DNA of 64,000 nt from an uncultured Porphyromonadaceae bacterium. GTDB lineage: Bacteria > Bacteroidota > Bacteroidia > Bacteroidales > Muribaculaceae. The DNA lies in NCBI GenBank assembly GCA_902495075.1, contig CABUVO010000023.1, positions 1-64,000 on the forward strand, in the 5' to 3' direction. The notes beneath the pieces were generated by a model that was given only the letters and a program-made list of their open reading frames with translations, was not told the DNA's origin and searched no databases. Position 1 is the first letter of the stretch. Every line of letters begins with the position of its first letter. Both the position numbers and the translations under genes were made by a program. Below, piece by piece: positions 57,176 to 64,000 of the stretch.

Positions 57176-58033
57176 ATGGAATCTCAGAAACCTATGGCAC
57201 CCCAGCCAGCAGCAACTGTTTCTGCAAAAGTAAAAAAAGAGGAAAAAATCAGCAACATCCGCGGTATCCGCAACGCATTCCTCGTTATCATTGCCTGCGC
57301 TGTAGCAGCTGTATGTATCTTCCTCTTCGGCATGGGTTACTCTGGTAACTTCGAAGGCGGCACAACAGACGGCCATCCCTTGAACCTTGCAGGTACAGTT
57401 TACAAAGGTGGTTTCATCGTGCCTATCCTGATGACTCTTCTTCTCACTGTTATCGTCCTTTCAATCGAGCGCTGGATCGCCATTAGCTCAGCTTCCGGCA
57501 AAGGTAACACAACTAAATTCGTTGCCGACATCAAAGCTGACCTCGCTGCCAACAAGATTGATGCAGCTATGCAGCGTTGCAAAACTCAGAAAGGCTCTGT
57601 AGCATCTGTAGTTTACAACACTTTGGTTCGCTACAAAGAGATGGACGAGAACACAACTCTCAGCAAAGAGCAGAAACTTACAACGCTTCGCAACGAGGTT
57701 GAAGAGGCTACCGCTCTTGAGATGCCGGGACTTTCTCAGAACCTCCCTATCATCGCAACCCTCACCACTCTCGGTACACTCGTCGGACTTCTCGGAACCG
57801 TTATGGGTATGATCAAATCATTCCAGGCTCTTGCTTCTTCCGGTTCTCCTGACTCTACAGAGCTTTCAACTGGTATCTCTGAGGCTCTTGTGAACACCGC
57901 CTTCGGTATCGCAACCGGTGCTTTCGCTGTAATTTCATACAACTTCTTCACCAATAAGATCGACAACCTTACCTACGCTATCGACGAAATCGGTTTCTCT
58001 ATCGTAGCTACTTTCGCTGCTACTCACAAGTAA
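57176..58033 (+). CDS. exbB: ExbB/TolQ-type proton channel protein
   Basis: 285 residues. Inner-membrane proton channel that powers TonB. An N-terminal Pro/Ala/Lys-rich stretch (residues 1-35) is followed by helices at about 41-61 (NAFLVIIACAVAAVCIFLFG), 82-100, and two in the MotA/ExbB core (LPIIATLTTLGTLVGLLGTV and ALVNTAFGIATGAFAVISY). The TTLGTLVGLLGTVMGMI segment is the pore signature. First gene of a cluster with two exbD genes, tonB, a PstS-like gene and a TPR gene. Confidence 0.93.
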   Translation: MESQKPMAPQPAATVSAKVKKEEKISNIRGIRNAFLVIIACAVAAVCIFLFGMGYSGNFEGGTTDGHPLNLAGTVYKGGFIVPILMTLLLTVIVLSIERWIAISSASGKGNTTKFVADIKADLAANKIDAAMQRCKTQKGSVASVVYNTLVRYKEMDENTTLSKEQKLTTLRNEVEEATALEMPGLSQNLPIIATLTTLGTLVGLLGTVMGMIKSFQALASSGSPDSTELSTGISEALVNTAFGIATGAFAVISYNFFTNKIDNLTYAIDEIGFSIVATFAATHK

Positions 58034-58092
58034 TTCTTCGACAGAGAATACACAACTAACTTTAACAAAACCGAATTAAGTTTATAGCTAAT

Positions 58093-58818
58093 ATGGGAAG
58101 AGTAAAAATTGCAAGAAAAAGCACATTCATCGATATGACCGCGATGAGTGATGTGACCGTGCTTTTGCTTACCTTCTTCATGTTGACTTCTACCTTCCTT
58201 CAGAAGGAACCGACCACAGTTATCACACCTCCTTCTGTATCTACAGAAAAGGTGCAGGAGACCAACTTCGTGCAGGTGCTTCTGAGTCCGGAAGGCAAAG
58301 TTTGGCTCACAATGAACAATGACACTTCATCAAACTGGAGCAACGAGAAGATGAAGATGGCACTGCTCGACAAAGTGAGCGAAATCTACAATGAGTCGCA
58401 TAAGAACAAAATAAGCTTCACACCTGAGCAAAAGTACGCCTTCAGCAAGGTCGGTTCATTCGGTGTGCCACTCAATCAGTTGGGTGAATTCCTTGACCTC
58501 GCCTCTCAACAGGAAGGTCAGACAAGAATGGACGAATGGTTGGCAGGTGAGGATGAAAATCCCAACCATGTGACCGGCATTCCAATCTCTTGGAATGAGG
58601 ATGAATCCAAACCTAATGAATTCCAGATGTGGATGAAGGCTATGCGCCAGACTGAGAACTCCAACCTTGCCGACAAAATCAAAGACGGTACAGGCGTTGC
58701 CATCAAGGCAGACCAGAATACCTCTTTCGACATCGTGCACATGGTTATGGATAACCTCCAGACAATCCACATGAATAAGTTTACGTTATTGACAGCTCTT
58801 AAAGGAGCGGAAGAATAA
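58093..58818 (+). CDS. ExbD-family biopolymer transport protein, first copy
   Basis: 241 residues, longer than E. coli ExbD (141). The single membrane segment carries the proton-relay Asp: FIDMTAMSDVTVLLLTFFML (Asp in MSDV). The periplasmic part contains VQVLLSPEGKVWLTMNND and an insertion of about 60 residues (LDLASQQEGQTRMDEWLAGE onwards) before the usual end NLQTIHMNKFTLLTAL. Five bases separate it from the second ExbD gene; a pair of different ExbDs is standard in Bacteroidetes TonB clusters. Confidence 0.9.
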   Translation: MGRVKIARKSTFIDMTAMSDVTVLLLTFFMLTSTFLQKEPTTVITPPSVSTEKVQETNFVQVLLSPEGKVWLTMNNDTSSNWSNEKMKMALLDKVSEIYNESHKNKISFTPEQKYAFSKVGSFGVPLNQLGEFLDLASQQEGQTRMDEWLAGEDENPNHVTGIPISWNEDESKPNEFQMWMKAMRQTENSNLADKIKDGTGVAIKADQNTSFDIVHMVMDNLQTIHMNKFTLLTALKGAEE

Positions 58819-58823
58819 TAATT

Positions 58824-59603
58824 ATGGCAGAAGTTCAGCAAAACAATGGAGGTGGCAAAGGGAAAGGCCACCAGAAAAAAATGACGATTCGCGTGGATTT
58901 CACGCCTATGGTCGACATGAACATGTTGCTTATTACATTCTTCATGCTCTGTACGACCATGATCAAGTCGCAGACTTTGACTATAGCGCTCCCGTCAAAT
59001 GAAAAGGTGCAGAATGAAGAAAACATGTCACAGGCTTCAGCCGACGATGCTGTTACAATCATTCTTGATGCAAAAAGAAAAACCGGTTCTTTCGATGTGG
59101 ACACAGTGAATGGGAAAGTTCAGCCTATCATCTATTATTACTTCGGCAAACCCGGTGGTGATGCAGGTATTTTAGGTCCCGGCGGAACAGTACTTTCCGA
59201 AAACAACAACATTCAGGAATCTGAATTCCTTGCTAACGATGAGAAATCTGGCAAAGCCCGTGGCATACGTGAGATTATCCAGCAGCGTAACAAGGAAGTC
59301 TTGACCGAAATCAATAAGCTCAAAGAGAAATACGCCAGTGGCGGTTTCGGAAGCCTCGAAACCAAAGATGGTCGCGAAAAAGCTCAGATGGCTTATGATG
59401 AGGCTGCCTCCAAGATCAGAAAAGATGAAAATCTGAAGAAACCGGTGATCATCATCAAGTCAACACCCCAGGCTTCATTCGGAAGTCTTGTGTCTGTGCT
59501 CGACGAAATGCAGATCAACTCGATTTCTAAATATCAGATCGACAACATGACCAAGGCGGATTCACTCATGGTGATTGACTACCAGAACCACCACCATAAA
59601 TAA
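58824..59603 (+). CDS. ExbD-family biopolymer transport protein, second copy
   Basis: 259 residues. After a Gly/Lys-rich N-terminus the membrane helix reads RVDFTPMVDMNMLLITFFML with the proton-relay Asp in MVDM. The periplasmic part has an insertion (GKVQPIIYYYFGKPGGDAG to ASKIRKDENLKKP) before VIIIKSTPQASFGSLVSVLD and YQIDNMTKADS, the ExbD C-terminal fold. Distinct from the first copy, so the two probably form a heterodimer in the ExbB pore. Confidence 0.9.
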   Translation: MAEVQQNNGGGKGKGHQKKMTIRVDFTPMVDMNMLLITFFMLCTTMIKSQTLTIALPSNEKVQNEENMSQASADDAVTIILDAKRKTGSFDVDTVNGKVQPIIYYYFGKPGGDAGILGPGGTVLSENNNIQESEFLANDEKSGKARGIREIIQQRNKEVLTEINKLKEKYASGGFGSLETKDGREKAQMAYDEAASKIRKDENLKKPVIIIKSTPQASFGSLVSVLDEMQINSISKYQIDNMTKADSLMVIDYQNHHHK

Positions 59604-59639
59604 TGAGTTAGATTTATTAATACTTAAAGCAGAAAAGAA

Positions 59640-60512
59640 ATGGCTAATAGAAACGTAGATCTAACCTCACAAGATTGGCGTAATCTCGTCTTCGCAGATA
59701 AGAATCAAGAATTTGGTGCTTATCAGCTACGTAAAGAAAGCGACAAACGTCATAATCTGGCTGTGCTCTTTACGCTGATCGGTCTGGTAGTGATCTTCAT
59801 ACTTATAATTGCATTCAGCAAATGGTCCGACTATCGTGCCGAACAGCAGGCTCTCGCTCTTCAGGAGCAACGAGAGAAAATGATGGCTGCACAGCTTGCT
59901 CAGGAAGCTGAGGAAACCGAGCCGGAACCAGAAGTTGAAGAGCAGAAATTTGAACAACCCGAAATTGAGGTGCCCGAAGAGGTTCTCGCAACAGTCCAGG
60001 TTACCCAGATTGCCATCGTTGATGCCGACAAGGTGAAAAACGAGGTGATGGATATGGATACCCAGAAAGAGGACAACACCGCACGTGGTGTCGTGACTCA
60101 GGAAGGTAGCGATGATGCCGACAAATTCAAAGCAGTTCAAGAGCAGGTTGTAGTCAAAGAACCCGAACCCGAGGTTAAACCCAAAGAGGAGGAAATTTTT
60201 GTGGCTGTAGAGCAGCAGGCTGAATTCCCTGGTGGAACAGCAGCCATGATGAAATGGCTAAACAACAACGTGCGTTATCCGGAGTCAGCTCAACAGAATG
60301 ACATCCAGGGTCGCGTAATCGTGAAATTCGTCGTTGAGAAGGATGGATCGATCGGTAAGGCAGAAATCCTCAAGGGTGTGGACCGTGACCTCGACCGTGA
60401 GGCACTCCGAGTAGTGAAGAAGATGCCGAAATGGCAGCCCGGTAAAAACAATGGTGTTGCCGTGCGAAGCTACTTCAACCTCCCTGTGGTGTTCAAACTT
60501 CAGAATCAGTAA
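59640..60512 (+). CDS. tonB: TonB energy transducer
   Basis: 290 residues. Start DWRNLVFADKNQEFGAYQLR precedes the membrane helix (VLFTLIGLVVIFILIIAF) at about 38-57. A Glu/Pro-rich spacer follows (ETEPEPEVEEQKFEQPEIEV). The TonB C-terminal domain is about 200-290: AEFPGGTAAMMKWLNNNVRY, GRVIVKFVVEKDGSIGKAEI and MPKWQPGKNNGVAVRSYFNL. It spans the periplasm and drives TonB-dependent receptors such as 17707-20112. Strong terminator at 60533-60561. Confidence 0.95.
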   Translation: MANRNVDLTSQDWRNLVFADKNQEFGAYQLRKESDKRHNLAVLFTLIGLVVIFILIIAFSKWSDYRAEQQALALQEQREKMMAAQLAQEAEETEPEPEVEEQKFEQPEIEVPEEVLATVQVTQIAIVDADKVKNEVMDMDTQKEDNTARGVVTQEGSDDADKFKAVQEQVVVKEPEPEVKPKEEEIFVAVEQQAEFPGGTAAMMKWLNNNVRYPESAQQNDIQGRVIVKFVVEKDGSIGKAEILKGVDRDLDREALRVVKKMPKWQPGKNNGVAVRSYFNLPVVFKLQNQ

Positions 60513-60532
60513 TCCAATTTACATGTAATATT

Positions 60533-60561
60533 AAAGGAGCGATCTCAAAGGTCGCTCCTTT
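60533..60561 (+). terminator. Terminator after tonB
   Basis: 13-bp stem with one G-T pair (60533-60545/60549-60561), 3-base loop, then G and seven T. Confidence 0.85.
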
Positions 60562-60601
60562 GTTTTTTTAACACGTTCTTTTAAATGTTAAAATTAATTG
60601 T

Positions 60602-60640
60602 TAATTTTGAATTTAATAATGATTATCACTCACGATAATC
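60602..60640 (+). promoter_or_regulatory. -7 box with downstream palindrome, small membrane gene
   Basis: TAATTTTG at 60602-60609; 11 bases further a 7-bp inverted repeat GATTATC/GATAATC with a 6-base spacer (60621-60640), a position suited to a repressor. No TTTG at -33. Confidence 0.4.
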
Positions 60641-60708
60641 ACCAATAGCCGTAAACCATATCAGATAATGATTGTTAAAAATATAAAGAACATCTAAAAC
60701 ATAAAGTT

Positions 60709-60924
60709 ATGCAAGGTTATGATAATGATAATCGCCCCATGGCTCCCAAGGGAGCACGGTTGGCATTTGGCATTCTGATGGTCATCGTATATGTTGGAGT
60801 AGGACTTCTATTCATCTTCAATGTTTTCGATATCATCAATTATACTCTCAGTTGCATTATAGGTGCAATACTGATTGTTTACGGTATTTTCCGTGGATAT
60901 AGACTTTACAAAGGCACGAACTGA
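60709..60924 (+). CDS. Small two-helix membrane protein of the TonB cluster
   Basis: 71 residues: a polar start (QGYDNDNRPMAPKGARL), then helices LAFGILMVIVYVGVGLLFIF and YTLSCIIGAILIVYGIF, ending RGYRLYKGTN. Not recognised by name, but I recall similar small proteins at this place in Bacteroidales TonB clusters. It starts 7 bases before the PstS-like gene, so it is co-transcribed with it. Function unknown. Confidence 0.65.
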   Translation: MQGYDNDNRPMAPKGARLAFGILMVIVYVGVGLLFIFNVFDIINYTLSCIIGAILIVYGIFRGYRLYKGTN

Positions 60925-60931
60925 TGAAAAT

Positions 60932-61936
60932 ATGAAAACCAGATCCTTAATTACCATAATGCTCTCGGCGCTTTTGGCACTGGGAGCTGTTTCATGCACT
61001 AAAGTGAAACGCGGGGAATACGCCAAAGGCAGCGCAACAATCTTCTGCGACGACGGTTTCCGAAATATTCTCAATGAAGAAATAGAGGTTTTTGAGTTTT
61101 CCTATCCGGGCTCATCGATAATCCCATTCTTTGTGAGCGAGCAAGATGCCATAGATACCATCATGGCAGACGGGACACAAGCCATTATTGTGACACAGGA
61201 ACTTACCAAAGAACAGAAAGATTATATAAAAAGCAAATTCAAACGTGTTGTTAAGACACATTGCATCGCAGTTGACGCTGTTGCCCTCATCACCAACAAA
61301 GACAATCGTGTAACTTCTCTTTCAATGAAAGAGATCAGCGATATCATGAATGGTAAAATAACCCGCTGGAGCCAGCTTGCCGGTAATGACACAACTGCAA
61401 TAAAACTTGTGTTCGACAATGCCGGTTCTTCAACTGTCAGCTATATGCGTCAGAAATTCCTTCCGGAAGGAGCCAAGATTTCAGACAATCCGAATGCGTT
61501 TGCACAGAAAGACAACGCTCAGGTGTTTGATGTGGTCAAAAGTGATCCTGACGCACTGGGTATAATCTCAGTGAGCTGGCTGGGCGATGATTTAAGTCTG
61601 GCAAAGCAGATTCCGGTTGAACAGAGAAACAAGGACTATGCCAACCAGAACGACACGATCGCCACAAACCTTACAACTGAAGTAAACATAGTCAAGGTGA
61701 GCAATCCGACAGAAGCAAACGATTTCGATCCTACCGGTTACAAACCTTATCAGGTATATATAAACTCCGGAGAATATCCCCTCTTCCGCAAGGTATACAT
61801 GATATCGACAGCATCAAACTCAACAGTGCTTCATAGCTTTTATACATTTGTCACCGGCTTTGTTGGGCAAAAGATAATATCGAAGACAGGTATTCTGCCA
61901 TACCATATGAATCCCCGGGTTGTGGAATTGAAATAA
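60932..61936 (+). CDS. PstS-like substrate-binding lipoprotein
   Basis: 334 residues. Lipoprotein signal with lipobox GAVSC, Cys at 22. Periplasmic binding fold of the phosphate (PstS) type: SLSMKEISDIMNGKITRWSQ, FDNAGSSTVSYMRQKFL, DPDALGIISVSWLGDDLSLA and a C-terminal FVTGFVGQKIISKTGILPY. The phosphate-loop pattern (NAGSST rather than SGT..F) differs from classic PstS. No pstC, pstA or pstB gene is adjacent, so it may sense or bind phosphate or another ligand. ATG at 60932 is chosen because it gives an exact lipoprotein signal. Confidence 0.85.
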   Translation: MKTRSLITIMLSALLALGAVSCTKVKRGEYAKGSATIFCDDGFRNILNEEIEVFEFSYPGSSIIPFFVSEQDAIDTIMADGTQAIIVTQELTKEQKDYIKSKFKRVVKTHCIAVDAVALITNKDNRVTSLSMKEISDIMNGKITRWSQLAGNDTTAIKLVFDNAGSSTVSYMRQKFLPEGAKISDNPNAFAQKDNAQVFDVVKSDPDALGIISVSWLGDDLSLAKQIPVEQRNKDYANQNDTIATNLTTEVNIVKVSNPTEANDFDPTGYKPYQVYINSGEYPLFRKVYMISTASNSTVLHSFYTFVTGFVGQKIISKTGILPYHMNPRVVELK

Positions 61937-61997
61937 ACCCGAATATGTTTCAACACCTCGGATTTTAACATATATTATATTCATAGTTCGTGAATAA

Positions 61998-62029
61998 TTT
62001 GTGAATATAGCAAAAAATTAGTAATTTTG
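61998..62029 (+). promoter_or_regulatory. Promoter of the TPR gene at 62099
   Basis: TTTG 61998-62001, 20 bases, TAATTTTG 62022-62029. Predicted start about 62036, inside the following hairpin. Confidence 0.65.
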
Positions 62030-62064
62030 GACTCGCTCTCAACATCAATAAGTGTGGGCGAGTC
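62030..62064 (+). terminator. Terminator-like hairpin overlapping the TPR gene promoter
   Basis: 9-bp stem (62030-62038/62056-62064, one G-T pair), 17-base loop, then TTTTTA. It can end the PstS-like transcript, while the next promoter lies directly before it. Confidence 0.55.
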
Positions 62065-62098
62065 TTTTTAGGAAATAAAACAAACAATCATAAGACGT

Positions 62099-63733
62099 AT
62101 GAAATTTAAAGGAATCTTGACCCTCTGCCTTGCCGGATTCGCAATCTCGGCAACAGCACAGACACATGTCGAAGGTGCCGAGTATTACAAAGCCGACCAA
62201 TTCGACAATGCAAAAGAGCTTTTGCTTCGTAGCCTAAACAACGCAGGCACAGACAAAGCTGTCAGTGACTACTACCTCGGCATGATCGCGCTCCGTGAGA
62301 AGAAAAATTCCGAGGCTCAGAAATATTTTGAGCAGGGAATGCAGGCAAATCCCGAGAATGGCTACAACTATGTTGGCGCAGGCACACTCGCGCTCATCAA
62401 TGGGAACCAGAAAGAGGCTGAACGTCTTTTCAAAGAGGGAGAATCGAAAGGTAAAAAAGATCCTTCACTCCAGATTGCCATCGCACGTGCCTATGATATG
62501 GTAGATCCGGTCGCTTATGAAAAGCAGATAACCAAACGTGTGGAGAAATCCTACAAACAGGATATGAAAAATCCTGACTATTACATTTTCGAAGGCGATC
62601 AGGCTGCAGAAAAGAAAGACTGGGGAGACGCAGGTGCTAAATATGAAATGGCAACAAGTTATAACCCCGAGGCATCTTTCGCATATGTAAAATACGCTAA
62701 CCTCTTCACAATGGTTAACCCCCCTTACGCTATCGACATGCTTAAAAAGCTTCTTGAAGTAAATCCCACTTCAGCGCTCGGTCAGCGTGAGCTTGCAAAC
62801 GCGTATTACAATGCCAAGGATTACAAGAACGCAGCAACCGAATATGGCAAATACGTTCAGAATCCAAGCCACTTCAAACAGGATGAGAACCGCTATGCGT
62901 TCCTACTCTTCTACGGCGGCGACTATCAGAAGGGATATGACTACGCAACCAAACTTCTACAGCAGGATCCTGCCAACTTCACTGCTCAGCGTTATCAGTT
63001 CATGAATGCCGCTCAGCTTCCCGCAATGAAAGATCAATTGCTTCCCATGGCTGAGGCTCTTTATGCAGCACACAACGCAAATCCAACAGCCAACAAGTTC
63101 GCAGCCATCGACTTTACTCTCATCGCAGATGAACTCGCGAAGGCTAAACGTCCCGATGAGGCTGTGGCTGTACTCGAAGAAGCCATAAAGGAGATGCCCG
63201 ACAACGCAGCATTCAGCAAAGATCTCGCAATGAAATATGTAGATCAGAACAACCTCACAAAAGCTGCTGAGTCTTTCCGTGAATACGTGAAAAAAACAGA
63301 GGAACCCGGTTACAACGATTATAATCAGCAGGCTGTGTTCTCCTTCTACGCTGCGGTTGAAAACAAAGAGAATCCTGCCAAAGCCAAAGAATTCTTTGAC
63401 GAGGTTCTTGCAAATGCCGACAAAATGGCTGCCATTCTCCCCGACAACTACAAACCCAAAATGCTACAGGGAGATGTTGCCAAGCAGACTGCAGCAACTG
63501 AAGATGATGCAGCCGTAGCTGCTCAGCCAAAATATGAGGAGGCTATAGTTCTTCTCGAAAAGGCTCCGGATCCCTCAAGATATGCACGTGACGCAAAAAC
63601 TCTCTATATGTATCTCGGCAACTACTACATAAAGAAAGACGACAAGGTTAAGGCTAAGGAATATTACAATAAATTCCTCGAACTTGATCCAAACAACGAG
63701 CCCGTGCGCAAATATGTTGATAGTCTGAAGTAA
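62099..63733 (+). CDS. Secreted TPR-repeat protein of the TonB cluster
   Basis: 544 residues. Signal peptide 1-20 (GFAISATAQ). Tetratricopeptide units throughout, e.g. SEAQKYFEQGMQANPENGYN, DWGDAGAKYEMATSYNPEAS, YKNAATEYGKYVQNPSHFKQ and KVKAKEYYNKFLELDPNNEP at the end. It should be a periplasmic helical scaffold. It follows the PstS-like gene and has its own promoter, so it may be expressed both with and apart from the cluster. Not closely similar to the TPR protein at 40291-41841. Confidence 0.85.
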   Translation: MKFKGILTLCLAGFAISATAQTHVEGAEYYKADQFDNAKELLLRSLNNAGTDKAVSDYYLGMIALREKKNSEAQKYFEQGMQANPENGYNYVGAGTLALINGNQKEAERLFKEGESKGKKDPSLQIAIARAYDMVDPVAYEKQITKRVEKSYKQDMKNPDYYIFEGDQAAEKKDWGDAGAKYEMATSYNPEASFAYVKYANLFTMVNPPYAIDMLKKLLEVNPTSALGQRELANAYYNAKDYKNAATEYGKYVQNPSHFKQDENRYAFLLFYGGDYQKGYDYATKLLQQDPANFTAQRYQFMNAAQLPAMKDQLLPMAEALYAAHNANPTANKFAAIDFTLIADELAKAKRPDEAVAVLEEAIKEMPDNAAFSKDLAMKYVDQNNLTKAAESFREYVKKTEEPGYNDYNQQAVFSFYAAVENKENPAKAKEFFDEVLANADKMAAILPDNYKPKMLQGDVAKQTAATEDDAAVAAQPKYEEAIVLLEKAPDPSRYARDAKTLYMYLGNYYIKKDDKVKAKEYYNKFLELDPNNEPVRKYVDSLK

Positions 63734-63751
63734 AAAATAACGATTTAATAT

Positions 63752-63791
63752 AAAAAGCTTCCATTCATCAAAAAATGAATGGAAGCTTTTT
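63752..63791 (+). terminator. Terminator of the TPR gene
   Basis: 17-bp perfect stem (63752-63768/63775-63791), 6-base loop, T-run. The last bases overlap the -33 box of the nqrA promoter. Confidence 0.85.
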
Positions 63792-63820
63792 TGATTTCTT
63801 TTGCATTTTTTGTATTTTTG
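63790..63820 (+). promoter_or_regulatory. Promoter of nqrA
   Basis: TTTG 63790-63793, 19 bases, TATTTTTG 63813-63820; predicted start about 63827, next to a 6-bp stem with CGAG loop (63827-63842). Confidence 0.65.
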
Positions 63821-63878
63821 CAACAAGTATGCCGAGGCATATCATTCTCCTCATCATTTGTGTAACACATATTGTCAT

Positions 63879-64000
63879 ATGGCAAATTTGATAACTATTA
63901 AAAAAGGTCTCGACATTCCTTTGCAGGGGATGGCAACATCGGAGACTAAAGAAGACATCAACACTGATGTCTTCGCTATCAATCCCGATGATTTTCCGGG
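63879..64000 (+). CDS. nqrA: Na+-translocating NADH-quinone reductase subunit A, N-terminal part
   Basis: The first 40 residues are in the window; the gene runs out of it. MANLITIKKGLDIPLQGMA matches the start of NqrA, which begins with the IKKGLD.P..G pattern, and VFAINPDDFPG fits the next segment. NQR oxidises NADH, reduces quinone and pumps Na+ across the inner membrane; subunit A is peripheral. The gene should be followed by nqrB to nqrF. Confidence 0.88.
   Translation, partial: MANLITIKKGLDIPLQGMATSETKEDINTDVFAINPDDFP

Noticed and set aside
1..64000. CRISPR array, integrase, transposase, rRNA operon or prophage
   Set aside because: None seen: no regular 20-50 base direct repeats with unique spacers, no mobile-element enzymes among the frames, no rRNA sequence.

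Overview
The window reads as a chromosomal segment of a gut-type Bacteroidales, most likely a Muribaculaceae relative. The evidence is the promoters, which follow the Bacteroidetes pattern (TTTG, 19-21 bases, TAnnTTTG) rather than -35/-10 boxes, and the gene content: a TonB/ExbB/ExbD/ExbD cluster, a TonB-dependent receptor with a carboxypeptidase-like N-terminal domain, NqrA, tryptophanase, a Ser-type sulfatase, a GH78 rhamnosidase and a C-terminally extended S16. The genus assignment is inference. No rRNA, CRISPR array, transposase, integrase or phage gene was seen.

Layout. 1-3.1 kb is the most accessory part: the 3' end of a polysaccharide deacetylase gene, then an AT-rich three-gene operon that looks like a toxin-antitoxin-chaperone (TAC) locus (acidic toxin candidate, HTH antitoxin, SecB-like protein), then a secreted protein of mosaic composition. 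3.2-9.9 kb holds a split lysine exporter, Kup, a tandem tRNA-Arg pair, and the minus-strand run aspartokinase-engB-gtrA-rpiB-folB. 10-26.4 kb has a DUF2156 protein, a polyprenol-phosphate glycosyltransferase, hisS with a DUF3843-like gene, a rhamnosidase, a B3/B4-domain protein, a TonB-dependent receptor, an MFS exporter, Tex, and a maltose-acetyltransferase/MscS/FKBP/macro-like run. 26.5-33 kb contains sbcD-sbcC, tRNA-Glu, a DUF418 membrane protein and yaaA.

33.3-47 kb contains a MurB-metallohydrolase fusion, a BamE-like lipoprotein, tRNA-Met, a Crp/Fnr regulator, a nucleoside transporter-rsmE-kdsA-TPR operon, a sulfatase, ndk, an M23/LysM peptidase and a second MscS channel. 47-57 kb contains tryptophanase, a TraB/GumN protein, two HU-family genes (the second an HU-transmembrane-LysM protein), rpsP, prfA, a MurU-like nucleotidyltransferase preceded by an AmgK-like kinase fused to a RapZ C-terminal domain, and pgk. 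57-64 kb is the TonB energy-transduction cluster with a PstS-like lipoprotein and a TPR protein, ending in the start of nqrA.

Functional themes are cell-envelope construction and recycling (murB fusion, AmgK/MurU, kdsA, M23/LysM, HU-LysM), TonB-powered uptake, ion and osmotic homeostasis (kup, two MscS channels, nqr), and translation or housekeeping genes. Most convergent gene pairs are separated by long, perfect bidirectional terminator hairpins. Two small non-coding repeat families occur: a REP/REPIN-like family and a MITE-like family, the latter with one apparently complete copy in the leader of the nucleoside transporter. Several promoters are followed at once by a hairpin at the predicted transcript 5' end.
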